Of a stretch of DNA of 64,000 nt, positions 20,339 to 28,662 are shown one piece after another. The translations under genes were made by a program, and so were the position numbers. This DNA comes from Agrococcus sp. ProA11. GTDB lineage: Bacteria; Actinomycetota; Actinomycetes; Actinomycetales; Microbacteriaceae. How positions within the stretch are numbered: position 1 is the first letter of the stretch; every line of letters starts with the position of its first letter. The notes below the pieces were generated by a model that was not told the origin of the DNA, did no database searches, and saw only the letters and a program-made list of their open reading frames with translations. The DNA lies in the NCBI RefSeq assembly GCF_039880525.1, contig NZ_CP156989.1, positions 558,001 to 622,000 on the forward strand, read 5' to 3'.

Positions 20339-21630
20339 GCACGCAGCAGCCGGTCGACGCGCAGCCGACCTCGCCCGCCGAGACGATCGAGCTCGAGCGC
20401 GCGGTCGTCAAGCACTGGAAGGCCCCGATCTCCTACGCGGTGGTGACCCTCGTGGCGCTGCTGCTGATGGTGATCATCGGCCGGGACGGCGATGCGACGC
20501 TGCGGCTCGCCTCGCGCGGCGACCTGTTCGCGCTGCCGGACGCCGTGATGCCCGCCCGGCCCACCGGCATCGTGGTCGTCATCCTGCTCGCGGGTCTCAC
20601 GGCGCTCTCGTTCTGGGCCACCGCGACGGTGCGCAGACTCGGCATCTGGCTGCCGATCGCCTTCGGCCTGCTGTTCATCATCGGCTTCCTCAGCTGGGCC
20701 GGCGCCGGGGCCATGATCCCGATCCCCGGTCTGCTGTTCGCCACCATCGGGCTCTCCGTGCCGCTGATCTTCGGCGCCATGGGAGGCGTGATCTCGGAGC
20801 GCGCGGGTGTCGTCAACATCGCCATCGAGGCGCAGCTGCTCGGCGGCGCGTTCACCGGTGCGGTGGTCGCCTCGGCGACCGGCGTCACGATGCTCGGCGT
20901 CGTCGCCGCGATGCTCGCCGCCGTGCTGGTCTCGATGGTGCTCGCGGTCTTCGCGATCCGCTACTACGTCGAACAGGTGATCGTGGGCGTGGTGCTGAAC
21001 GTGCTCGTCGCCGGCCTGACGAACTTCTTCTACTCCTCCGTGCTCACCGACAACCAGGCGCTCAACAACCCCGCGCGCCTGCCGAAGATCCCCATCCCGC
21101 TGCTGGAGAGCATCCCGCTCATCGGACCGGCGATGTTCAAGCAGTCGATCATCGTCTACGCGATGTACATCGTCGTGCCGCTCATCGCCTGGGGCCTGTT
21201 CCGGACCACCTGGGGACTGCGCCTGCGTGCCATCGGCGAGCACCCGCTGGCCGCGGACACGGTCGGCATCAGGGTCACCCGGCTCCGCTTCTGGAACGTG
21301 TCGCTCGCCGGTGCGGTCGCAGGCCTCGGCGGCGCCTACTTCACGCTTGACTCGAACGGCTCCTTCACTCGGGAGATGACGGCGGGGCTGGGCTACATCG
21401 CCCTGGCCGCGGTCATCTTCGGCCAGTGGCACCCGATCAAGGCGACGCTCGCGGCGCTGCTGTTCGGCTTCGCCTCTGCGCTGCAGCAGACGCTCGGCGC
21501 GATCGGCTCGCCGGTGCCGAGCGAGTTCATGCTCATGCTCCCGTACGTCATCACCATCCTCGCCGTCGCCGGCTTCATCGGTCGCTCGCGGGCGCCTGCG
21601 GCGAGCGGCAAGCCGTACATCAAGCAATGA
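20335..21630 (+). CDS. Nucleoside ABC transporter permease 2
   Basis: Second membrane subunit, 431 residues with about ten helices. Landmarks: ISERAGVVNIAIEAQLLGGA, the VIVGVVLNVLVAGLTNFFYS segment, GLRLRAIGEHPLAADTVGI and GLGYIALAAVIFGQWHP, all found in BmpD/YufQ-type permeases. The ATG overlaps the previous stop (ATGA), and the stop overlaps cdd in the same manner, so importer and deaminase are made together. Confidence 0.92.
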
Positions 21631-22058
21631 GCACGCCCATGGACGACATCGACTGGGACGGCCTGCACGCGCATGCCGTCGCAGCCGCGGCCAAGGCCTA
21701 CGCGCCCTACTCGGGGTTCCCGGTCGGGGCTGCCGCCCTCGTCGACGACGGCCGCATCGTCTCCGGTGCCAACATCGAGAACGCCGCGTACGGCGTCACG
21801 CTGTGCGCCGAGTGCTCGCTCGTGAGCGAGATGGTGATGGGCGGCGGCGGCAAGCTCGTGGCCTTCGCGTGCGTCAACGGTGCGGGCGAGCGGCTCATGC
21901 CCTGCGGCCGCTGCCGGCAGCTCTTGTCGGAGCACGCGGCTCCCGGCATGCTGCTCGACACCGTGCGCGGCATCCGCACCATGGCCGAGGTGCTGCCCGA
22001 CGCGTTCGGGCCGGCGGAGCTGGTGGAGTACGCAGAGCAGAAGGAGCGAGAAGCGTGA
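21627..22058 (+). CDS. cdd: Cytidine deaminase
   Basis: Converts cytidine and deoxycytidine to uridine and deoxyuridine. The 143-residue protein has YAPYSGFPVGAA (25-36), the catalytic zinc motif C60-A-E62 and the second zinc motif PCGRCRQ with Cys93 and Cys96. This is the small homotetrameric type. ATG overlaps the permease stop by four bases and the gene stop overlaps deoA (GTGA). Its place inside the importer operon supports use of imported pyrimidine nucleosides. Confidence 0.95.
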   Translation: MSTPMDDIDWDGLHAHAVAAAAKAYAPYSGFPVGAAALVDDGRIVSGANIENAAYGVTLCAECSLVSEMVMGGGGKLVAFACVNGAGERLMPCGRCRQLLSEHAAPGMLLDTVRGIRTMAEVLPDAFGPAELVEYAEQKEREA

Positions 22059-23344
22059 CAGAAGCATTCGACGCCGTCGACATCATCCGAGCGAAGCGCG
22101 ACAAGCAGCCGCTCTCGACCGAGCAGATCGACTGGCTCATCGACGCGTACACGCGCGGCTACGTCGACGACCCGCAGATGGCGGCGCTCGCGATGGCGAT
22201 CCTGCTCAACGGCATGGAGCGGCGCGAGATCCACGACCTCACCATGGCGATGATCGCGTCGGGTGAGCGGATGGACTTCTCGTCGCTCGACGCGCCGACG
22301 GTCGACAAGCACTCCACCGGCGGCGTCGGCGACAAGATCACGTTGCCGCTCATGCCGCTCGTCGCCGCCTTCGGCGCCGCGGTGCCGCAGCTCTCCGGTC
22401 GCGGTCTCGGCCACACCGGCGGCACCCTCGACAAGCTCGAGTCGATCCCCGGCTGGCGCGCCGCCCTGTCGAACGACGAGATGCTCGAGCAGCTGCGCAC
22501 GGTCGGGGGCGTCGTCTGCGCGGCCGGTGCCGGTCTCGCGCCGGCAGACAAGCGGCTCTACGCGCTGCGCGACATCACCGGCACCGTGGAGGCGATCCCG
22601 CTCATCGCGTCGTCGATCATGTCGAAGAAGATCGCCGAGGGCACGGGCGCGCTCGTGCTGGACGTGAAGTTCGGCTCCGGCGCCTTCATGCGGGAGTTCG
22701 AGAAGGCGCGCGAGCTCGCGCACACGATGGTCGAGCTCGGGCGCGACGCCGGCGTCGAGACCCGCGCGCTGCTGACCACGATGGACACGCCGCTCGGCCG
22801 CGCGATCGGCAACGCGAACGAGGTGCGCGAGTCGGTCGAGGTGCTGGCCGGCGGCGGACCGGCCGACGTCGTCGAGCTCACGGTCGCGCTGGCGCGAGAG
22901 ATGCTGGATGCGGTGGGCAAGGGCGATGCCGACGTCGAGGCCGCGCTCGCCGACGGCCGCGCGATGGACGTCTGGCGCAGGTTCGTGCTCGCGCAGGACG
23001 GCGATCCCGATGCGGCACTGCCGACCCCGAACGAGACGCACACCGTGGTCGCCGAGACCGACGGCGTGCTCGCACGCCAGGAGGCGCTGCCCTTCGGCAT
23101 CGCCGCGTGGCGTCTGGGCGCCGGCCGCGCACGGGCGAGCGATCCCGTCGTGCACGCCGCGGGCATCGACCTGCACGTGAAGCCGGGCGACGCGGTGCGC
23201 AAGGGCGACCCGCTCTGGACGATCTCGGCCGACGACGCCGCCCGCATCCCGCGCGCACTCGAGGCGCTCGAGGGCGCGTGGGAGCTCGCCGCTCCCGGCA
23301 CGGTCGTCGACGCGCCGCCGATCGTGCGCGAGCGCATCGCCTGA
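22055..23344 (+). CDS. deoA: Thymidine (pyrimidine-nucleoside) phosphorylase
   Basis: Phosphorolyses thymidine or uridine to the base and (deoxy)ribose-1-phosphate. The 429-residue protein carries KHSTGGVGDK (85-94), the family signature SGRGLGHTGGTLDKLE (114-129), and a MSKKIAEG segment, with the C-terminal beta domain rich in LGAGR and DLHVKPGD. GTG start is fixed by GTGA overlap with cdd. Whether it is thymidine-specific or a broad pyrimidine phosphorylase cannot be settled from sequence. Confidence 0.94.
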   Translation: MTEAFDAVDIIRAKRDKQPLSTEQIDWLIDAYTRGYVDDPQMAALAMAILLNGMERREIHDLTMAMIASGERMDFSSLDAPTVDKHSTGGVGDKITLPLMPLVAAFGAAVPQLSGRGLGHTGGTLDKLESIPGWRAALSNDEMLEQLRTVGGVVCAAGAGLAPADKRLYALRDITGTVEAIPLIASSIMSKKIAEGTGALVLDVKFGSGAFMREFEKARELAHTMVELGRDAGVETRALLTTMDTPLGRAIGNANEVRESVEVLAGGGPADVVELTVALAREMLDAVGKGDADVEAALADGRAMDVWRRFVLAQDGDPDAALPTPNETHTVVAETDGVLARQEALPFGIAAWRLGAGRARASDPVVHAAGIDLHVKPGDAVRKGDPLWTISADDAARIPRALEALEGAWELAAPGTVVDAPPIVRERIA

Positions 23345-23445
23345 GACGACCCCTGGCGGGCCGTGCCGCGCGGCCGTCACGCGAGCAGGGTGCGCTCGGC
23401 GCCGCGGTGTGGTTCGCTAGCGGCATCGAACCGAAGGAGCTCGTC

Positions 23446-23766
23446 GTGACCAACAGCCCGAACCCGGCCTCGTCGTCGCAGTCCTCTCCCGCCGGCCAGG
23501 GATTCTCCGGTGATCCCGCACCCCGGATGCTGAGCATCGCGAGCCTCGTCCTCGGCATCGCCTCGGTGTTCCTCGGCCTCACGTTCCTCGTGCCGATCGC
23601 CGGCATCATCACCGGCGTCATGGCGCGCAAGCGCGAGCCCGAGGGTCGCACGATGGCGCTCTGGGGCATCTGGCTCTCGGTCGTGATGCTCGTGCTCGGC
23701 ATCCTGCTGTGGGTGACGGTGGGCGGCATCATCCTCGCGACCTTCGGGCTGGCGGCGAGCGTCTAG
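23446..23766 (+). CDS. Small DUF4190-like membrane protein
   Basis: A 106-residue protein with a Ser/Pro/Gln-rich N-terminus (1-28) and two membrane segments, about 32-55 (LSIASLVLGIASVFLGLTFL) and 75-100 (ALWGIWLSVVMLVLGILLWV), separated by a basic loop ARKREPEGR. The DUF4190 pattern fits; its function is unknown. GTG at 23446 is chosen for AAGGAG seven bases upstream; the frame upstream overlaps deoA. It sits between deoA and add but is likely an independent unit. Confidence 0.7.
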   Translation: MTNSPNPASSSQSSPAGQGFSGDPAPRMLSIASLVLGIASVFLGLTFLVPIAGIITGVMARKREPEGRTMALWGIWLSVVMLVLGILLWVTVGGIILATFGLAASV

Positions 23767-23807
23767 GCCCGAGGTCACGCGGGTAGTAGGCGGACGCCCT
23801 GGCCGGA

Positions 23808-23813
23808 TACGAT
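23808..23813 (+). promoter_or_regulatory. -10 box for add
   Basis: TACGAT lies 32 bases before the add ATG, leaving a leader with GGAGG near the start. Confidence 0.45.
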
Positions 23814-23845
23814 CGAGGCTCCAGGCACCCGATGACGGAGGCACG

Positions 23846-24952
23846 ATGAGCCGGTACGAGGTCGACGGCGTCGACATCCAGACCTTGCCGAAGGTCAGCC
23901 TCCACGACCACCTCGACGGTGGCCTGCGCCCGCAGACGATCATCGAGCTCGCCGACGAGATCGGCTTCGAGCTGCCCGCGACCGATGCCACGGCGCTGGG
24001 TGACTGGTTCGCAGCGCAGTCGAACTCCGGCTCGCTGCCCGAGTATCTCAAGACCTTCGACATCACGACCGCGGTCATGCAGACCGAGCACGGCCTGCAT
24101 CGCGTCGCGAAGGAGTTCGTGCTCGACCTGGCAGAAGATGGCGTGATCTACGGCGAGATCCGCTGGGCGCCCGAGCAGCACCTCCAGCGCGGCCTCTCGC
24201 TCGACCAGGCGGTCGACGCCGTGCAGGCCGGCATCGAGGAGGCGATCGGCCTCGTCGCCACCCACGGCGGCCGCATCCGCGTCGGGCAGCTCGTGAGCGC
24301 CATGCGGCACCTCGACCGAGCGGATGAGATCGCCGAGCTGGCGCTGCGGCACCGCGACACCGGCGCGGTCGGCTTCGACATCGCGGGCCCGGAGGACGGC
24401 TTCCCCGCCTCGCGCCTGCAGTCCGCCTTCGACAGGCTCGCGCGCGCGCACTTCCCGGCGACCGTGCACGCGGGCGAGGGTGCCGGCCTCGACTCCATCG
24501 CCGATGCCCTCTTCGCCGGTCGGGCGCTGCGGCTCGGCCACGGCACGCGCATCGCCGAGGACATCGTGGTCGAGGAGGAGACCGACGAGGCGATCGTCGT
24601 GCGCCTCGGCGAGATCGCCGAGTGGGTGAAGGATCGCCAGATCGCGCTCGAGGTGAGCCCCTCCTCCAACCTGCAGACCGGCACCATCGCGCAGTGGGGC
24701 GATGCGCTCGCCGACCACCCGATCGACCTGCTGCACCAGCTGGGCTTCTGCGTCACCGTCAACCCCGACAACCGCCTGCAGTCGGGCACCACGCTCACGC
24801 GCGAGCTCGGCCGGCTGGTCGACGCGTTCGACTGGGATCTCGACGACCTCGAGCAGGTCACGCAGAACGCGGCAGCGAGCGCGTTCTGCACCTTCGAGGA
24901 GCGCGAGCAGCTCGCCGACGAGATCGCCGACGGCTACGACGACCTGCGATGA
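23846..24952 (+). CDS. add: Adenosine deaminase
   Basis: Converts adenosine to inosine in purine salvage. The 368-residue metal-dependent hydrolase has the zinc motif H20-x-H22 in LHDHLDGG, His209 and Glu212 in HAGEG, His233 in LGHGTRI and the late aspartates in TVNPDNRLQS. GGAGG precedes the ATG. Its stop overlaps the start of an EIIA-like gene by four bases (ATGA). Purine-nucleoside phosphorylase on the opposite strand nearby would act on the inosine formed. Confidence 0.94.
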   Translation: MSRYEVDGVDIQTLPKVSLHDHLDGGLRPQTIIELADEIGFELPATDATALGDWFAAQSNSGSLPEYLKTFDITTAVMQTEHGLHRVAKEFVLDLAEDGVIYGEIRWAPEQHLQRGLSLDQAVDAVQAGIEEAIGLVATHGGRIRVGQLVSAMRHLDRADEIAELALRHRDTGAVGFDIAGPEDGFPASRLQSAFDRLARAHFPATVHAGEGAGLDSIADALFAGRALRLGHGTRIAEDIVVEEETDEAIVVRLGEIAEWVKDRQIALEVSPSSNLQTGTIAQWGDALADHPIDLLHQLGFCVTVNPDNRLQSGTTLTRELGRLVDAFDWDLDDLEQVTQNAAASAFCTFEEREQLADEIADGYDDLR

Positions 24953-25386
24953 CGCTGCCGCTTGATCGGGCGACGTTCGCGCCCGGAGTCCACGCCGCCG
25001 ACTGGCGGGCCGCCGTGCGCGCCGCAGGGGTCGACCTGGTGACCGCGGGCGCGGTGGGGCGGGCGTACGTCGAAGAGCTCGTGCAGCAGATCGAGCAGTC
25101 GGGCCCCTACTGCGTCGTCGCGCCAGGCGTCGCCGTGCCGCACGCGAAGGCCAGCGCCGTCGTGCGTCGCGACGCGCTCTCGATCGTCGTGCTCGACGAG
25201 CCGGTCGCCTTCGGGCACCCGCACCACGACCCCGTGCGCGTCGTCATCGGGCTCGCCGCGACTGGGCCACGCGAGCACCTGCGCATGCTGGCAGAGCTCG
25301 CCAACGCCCTGGATGCATCCGGCGTCACCGATGCGCTGGCGTCGGCAGCCACGCGGGACGAGGCGATCGCGGCCCTCCGCGGCTGA
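24949..25386 (+). CDS. PTS EIIA-like protein (mannitol/fructose type)
   Basis: A 145-residue EIIA-fold protein with the phosphorylatable His65 in VAPGVAVPHAKAS, followed by a DALSIVVLDEPVAFG segment typical of EIIA of the fructose-mannitol family. No EIIB, EIIC or HPr lies nearby. The ATG overlaps the add stop, so it is coupled to adenosine deaminase. It could be a soluble EIIA for a distant transporter, or an EIINtr-like regulator signalling PTS state to nucleoside use; both are inference. Confidence 0.83.
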   Translation: MTLPLDRATFAPGVHAADWRAAVRAAGVDLVTAGAVGRAYVEELVQQIEQSGPYCVVAPGVAVPHAKASAVVRRDALSIVVLDEPVAFGHPHHDPVRVVIGLAATGPREHLRMLAELANALDASGVTDALASAATRDEAIAALRG

Positions 25387-25389
25387 GCT

Positions 25390-25417
25390 GCGCGGGCCCG
25401 GCTCGACGCGCCCGCGC
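25390..25417. terminator. Hairpin between convergent EIIA and phosphosugar mutase genes
   Basis: GCGCGGGC (25390-25397) pairs with GCCCGCGC (25410-25417) across a 12-base loop, three bases past the EIIA stop and 15 bases before the convergent gene's stop. Bidirectional use is plausible. Confidence 0.5.
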
Positions 25418-25432
25418 CGAAGCCGGCGCCGC

Positions 25433-27100
25433 TCAGGCCTCCAGCAGCGGTGCGACCGCCTCGGCGAGCGCCGCGACGCGCGCTCGCGCTGCCCGGATGC
25501 GCTGCGCGGGGGCCCCGTCGGTCGAGGTCGCGTCGATGTAGACCTTCACCTTCGGCTCGGTGCCGCTCGGGCGCACCATCACGCGCGAGCCGTCGTCGAG
25601 CGTGAAGCGCAGGATGTCGCCGATCGACCCGTGCTCGGCCAGCGCCAGGTCGTCGGCGGCGAGCACGCTCGATCCGGCCAGCGCGATCGGCGGGTGAGCT
25701 CGCAGCGTCGCCATGATGGCGGGGATGCGCGTCAGATCGGTGACCCGCACGCTCACCTGGCCCGACTCGAAGGCGCCGAACTCGCCGGCCATCGCCAGCA
25801 GCTCCTCCGACAGCGATGAGCCGCGCTCGTGCAGCTCGCTCGCGATCGTCAGCAGCCGGACCAGCGCCGAGATGCCGTCCTTGTCGCGCACCGTGCCGGG
25901 GTTTACGAGGTAGCCGAGAGCCTCCTCGTAGCCGTAGGTGAGATCGGGCACGCGCGAGACCCACTTGAAGCCCGTGAGCGTCTGCACGAAGTCGAGCCCG
26001 TGCGCCTCGGCGATGACGCCGAGGCCGGGGGAGGAGACGATGGAGGCGGCGAGCACGCCATGGCCCCGCGCCGATCGTGCGGCATCCCAGCCGAGCAGCA
26101 GGCCGACCTCGTTGCCGGTGAGCATGCGCCAGCCGGTCTCGCCGTCGTCGGGCACGGCGACCGCCAGCCGGTCGGCGTCCGGGTCGTTGGCGACGATGAG
26201 CTCTGCGCCCTCGGCGGTGGCGAGCGCCATGGCGAGGTCGAGCGCGCCGGGCTCCTCCGGGTTCGGGAAGTCGACGGTGGGGAAGGTGCCGTCGGGCTGC
26301 GACTGCTCGGGCACCGCGATGACCGCGGGGAATCCCGCCTGCGCGAGCACTGCCGCCACCGTCTCGAGCCCCACGCCGTGCAGGGGCGTGTAGACCACCT
26401 TCGGGCCGGAAGCGCCGGGCATGCCCTGGTCGGGCTGGCCGATCGCGGCAGTGGCGTCGACGTAGGCGCGCCAGACGCCCTCGCCCGCCACCTCGACGTC
26501 GCCGCGGGGGTAGTCGGCCACCGGGGTCGCGGCAGCCTCCAAGATGCGTCCGGCGATCTCGGCGTCGACGGGCGGCACGATCTGGCTGCCCTCGTCGTCG
26601 CCGCCCAGGTAGACCTTGTAGCCGTTGTCGGCGGGCGGGTTGTGGCTTGCCGTCACCATGACGCCCGCGCTCACGCCCAGGTGCCGCACGGCGAACGCCG
26701 TGACGGGGGTCGGCAGCAGTCTCGGCAGCAGGATCGCGCGGACACCCCTGCCGGCGAAGACCTCGGCGGCATCGCGCGCGAACCGCTCGGAGCCGCGCCG
26801 GCCGTCCCAGCCGATGACGACCGAGGGATGCGGCTCGCGCTGCACGAGGAAGTCGGCCAGACCCGCGGAGGCCTGCTGCACGACGACGCGGTTCATGCGG
26901 TTCGGGCCTGGCGCGATGCGACCCCGCAGCCCGGCCGTGCCGAACTGCAGTCGGCCGGTGAACGCATCCGTCACCTCGACGAGGGCAGCCTGGTCGCCAG
27001 CCTCGGCGGCGGCGATCGAGGCCTCGAGCTCCGCGCGGGTCTCGGGATCGGGATCGTCGGCGGCCCAGGCCCGCGCGGCGGCGAGCGCGTCGGCGCTCAT
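25433..27100 (-). CDS. Phosphosugar mutase (phosphoglucomutase/phosphomannomutase, PGM2-like; possible phosphopentomutase)
   Basis: A 555-residue alpha-D-phosphohexomutase. The N-terminal FGTAGLRGRI (53-62), the active phosphoserine Ser152 in VTASHNPPADNGYK, the metal loop NDPDADRLAV near 300, and the phosphate-binding MVRPSGTEPKVKVY near the C-terminus are all present. The FGTAGLRG start and length near 555 resemble PGM2/phosphopentomutase-like members. It overlaps the purine-nucleoside phosphorylase gene by four bases, suggesting that it isomerises the ribose-1-phosphate released there. Exact substrate unproven. Confidence 0.88.
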   Translation of the reverse strand: MSADALAAARAWAADDPDPETRAELEASIAAAEAGDQAALVEVTDAFTGRLQFGTAGLRGRIAPGPNRMNRVVVQQASAGLADFLVQREPHPSVVIGWDGRRGSERFARDAAEVFAGRGVRAILLPRLLPTPVTAFAVRHLGVSAGVMVTASHNPPADNGYKVYLGGDDEGSQIVPPVDAEIAGRILEAAATPVADYPRGDVEVAGEGVWRAYVDATAAIGQPDQGMPGASGPKVVYTPLHGVGLETVAAVLAQAGFPAVIAVPEQSQPDGTFPTVDFPNPEEPGALDLAMALATAEGAELIVANDPDADRLAVAVPDDGETGWRMLTGNEVGLLLGWDAARSARGHGVLAASIVSSPGLGVIAEAHGLDFVQTLTGFKWVSRVPDLTYGYEEALGYLVNPGTVRDKDGISALVRLLTIASELHERGSSLSEELLAMAGEFGAFESGQVSVRVTDLTRIPAIMATLRAHPPIALAGSSVLAADDLALAEHGSIGDILRFTLDDGSRVMVRPSGTEPKVKVYIDATSTDGAPAQRIRAARARVAALAEAVAPLLEA

Positions 27101-27927
27101 GCCTCGTTGCCGATCGCGGCGACCACGTCGGCGAGCAGGCGCCCCAGGCGGCCCTCTGCCTCGCGGCCGGCCTCGATGACCTCCTCGTGCGACAGCGGCG
27201 TGGTCTGGATGCCGGCGGCGAGGTTGGTGATGAGGCTGAGCCCCAGCACCTCCATGCCGGCCTCGCGCGCTGCGATCGCCTCGAGCGCGGTCGACATGCC
27301 GCAGATGTGACCGCCCATCGCCTTCGCCATCTGCACCTCCGCGGGGGTCTCGTAGTGCGGGCCGCGGAACTGCACGTAGACGCCCTCGTCGAGACTGCCG
27401 TCGACCGTGCGCGCGACGTCGCGCAGGCGGGGCGAGTAGAGGTCGGTGAGGTCGACGAACGTGGCGCCCTCGAGCGGCGAGTCAGCCGTCAGGTTGAGGT
27501 GGTCGCTGATCAGCACGGGCTGGCCGGGCTTCCAGTGCGGCTTGATGCCGCCCGCGCCGTTGGTGAGCACCATGACCGAGGCGCCGGCCGCCGCAGCCGT
27601 GCGCACGGAGTGCACGACCCGACGCACGCCGTGTCCCTCGTAGTAGTGGGTGCGCGCGCCGATCACGAGCGCACGCCGACCGTCGTCGGTGAGCACGGAT
27701 CGGATCGTGCCCACGTGGCCCTCCAGCGCGGGCTTCGAGAACCCGGTGACATCGGTGGCCGGGATCGTGTGCGTGGTCTCGCCGAGCAGATCGGCTGCCT
27801 TCGCCCATCCGGAGCCCAGGGTGAGGGCGATGTCATGGCGATCGACGCCGGTGATGCGGCGGATGTCGTCGGCGGCCTGCTGGGCGACGGCGCGGGGGTC
27901 TGCTGGCGGGTCGAGCGGGTGCGTCAT
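27097..27927 (-). CDS. punA: Purine-nucleoside phosphorylase
   Basis: Splits inosine and guanosine with phosphate. The 276-residue protein is of the trimeric PNP-I type: ALTLGSGWAKAA, RTHYYEGHGVRR, VLTNGAGGIKPHWKPGQ, FRGPHYETPAEVQMAKAMGG and SLITNLAAGI (the Asn that contacts the purine). ATG at 27927 follows a minus-strand TAGAGT box by seven bases, so it is probably leaderless. Its stop overlaps the mutase start (ATGA). Confidence 0.93.
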   Translation of the reverse strand: MTHPLDPPADPRAVAQQAADDIRRITGVDRHDIALTLGSGWAKAADLLGETTHTIPATDVTGFSKPALEGHVGTIRSVLTDDGRRALVIGARTHYYEGHGVRRVVHSVRTAAAAGASVMVLTNGAGGIKPHWKPGQPVLISDHLNLTADSPLEGATFVDLTDLYSPRLRDVARTVDGSLDEGVYVQFRGPHYETPAEVQMAKAMGGHICGMSTALEAIAAREAGMEVLGLSLITNLAAGIQTTPLSHEEVIEAGREAEGRLGRLLADVVAAIGNEA

Positions 27928-27934
27928 GGCGCCC

Positions 27935-27940
27935 ACTCTA
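27935..27940 (-). promoter_or_regulatory. -10 box for purine-nucleoside phosphorylase operon
   Basis: TAGAGT on the minus strand, seven bases before the ATG, consistent with leaderless expression. Confidence 0.5.
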
Positions 27941-28004
27941 GGGGTGGCGGCGCCCGCTCCTCTGGAGGGCGCGCGCCCGCGACCGTCGGAGGGCGGCGCT
28001 CGCC

Positions 28005-28010
28005 TAGGCT
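28005..28010 (+). promoter_or_regulatory. -10 box for yaeQ
   Basis: TAGGCT ends eight bases before the ATG and no ribosome site intervenes. Confidence 0.5.
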
Positions 28011-28018
28011 TGGCCACC

Positions 28019-28558
28019 ATGGCTATCGGCGCGACCATGCACACCTTCGACATCCAGCTCTCGGACGTCGATCGCGGTGTCTACGAGGAGCTGGCGCTGC
28101 GAGTCGCTCGCCACCCCTCGGAGACCGAGGAGTTCATGGCGACGCGGGTGCTCGCGCTCTGCCTGGAGCACGAGGAGGGCATCGTCTTCGGCGACGGGAT
28201 CTCCGGCGGCGACGAGCCGGCGGTGCTGGTGCGCGACCTGACCGGCGCGCTCGTCGCGTGGATCGAGGTCGGGGCGCCCGACGCGGAGCGCGTGCATCGC
28301 GGCAGCATGGCGGCCGACCGCACCGCCGTCTACACGCACCGCGACCCGGAGCGCGTGGCGGCGCGATGGGCGGGCAAGCGCATCCACCGACCCGAGGACG
28401 TGCGGCTGGTGTGGTTCGACCCCGGATTCGTCGAGGCGGTCGCCGAGGCCATCGCGAGGCGGACGACCATGGTGCTGTCGGTGTCGGAGGGCGTGATCTA
28501 CCTCGACGTGAACGGCCAGGCCCTCTCGACCACCATCCACGAGCGCCGAGCGGGCTGA
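28019..28558 (+). CDS. yaeQ: YaeQ family protein
   Basis: A 179-residue protein of the YaeQ family, which has a PD-(D/E)xK nuclease-like fold of unknown activity. Visible landmarks: a start on HTFDIQLSDVDRGVYEEL, ARHPSETEEFMATRVLALCL, GDEPAVL and WIEVGAPDAERVH, where the Asp, Glu and following residues correspond to the nuclease core. The ATG is preceded by TAGGCT at leaderless distance. It is divergent from the purine-nucleoside phosphorylase gene. A role in transcript elongation has been proposed for relatives but is not supported by anything seen here. Confidence 0.85.
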   Translation: MAIGATMHTFDIQLSDVDRGVYEELALRVARHPSETEEFMATRVLALCLEHEEGIVFGDGISGGDEPAVLVRDLTGALVAWIEVGAPDAERVHRGSMAADRTAVYTHRDPERVAARWAGKRIHRPEDVRLVWFDPGFVEAVAEAIARRTTMVLSVSEGVIYLDVNGQALSTTIHERRAG

Positions 28559-28662
28559 CCCTCCCGCCGCGGCGGCCGCGCGACTCGCCGCTGCGGCCGG
28601 CCATCCTGTCGCATGGAACGCACGCCGGAGGGCTGTGGGTGTCGAGGGCCGGGGGATGCGGG

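Noticed and set aside
27187-28662. Long N-terminal extension of lpdA
   Set aside because: The open frame upstream of 28663 is antisense to purine-nucleoside phosphorylase and out of frame with yaeQ; flavoprotein similarity begins at the short start.
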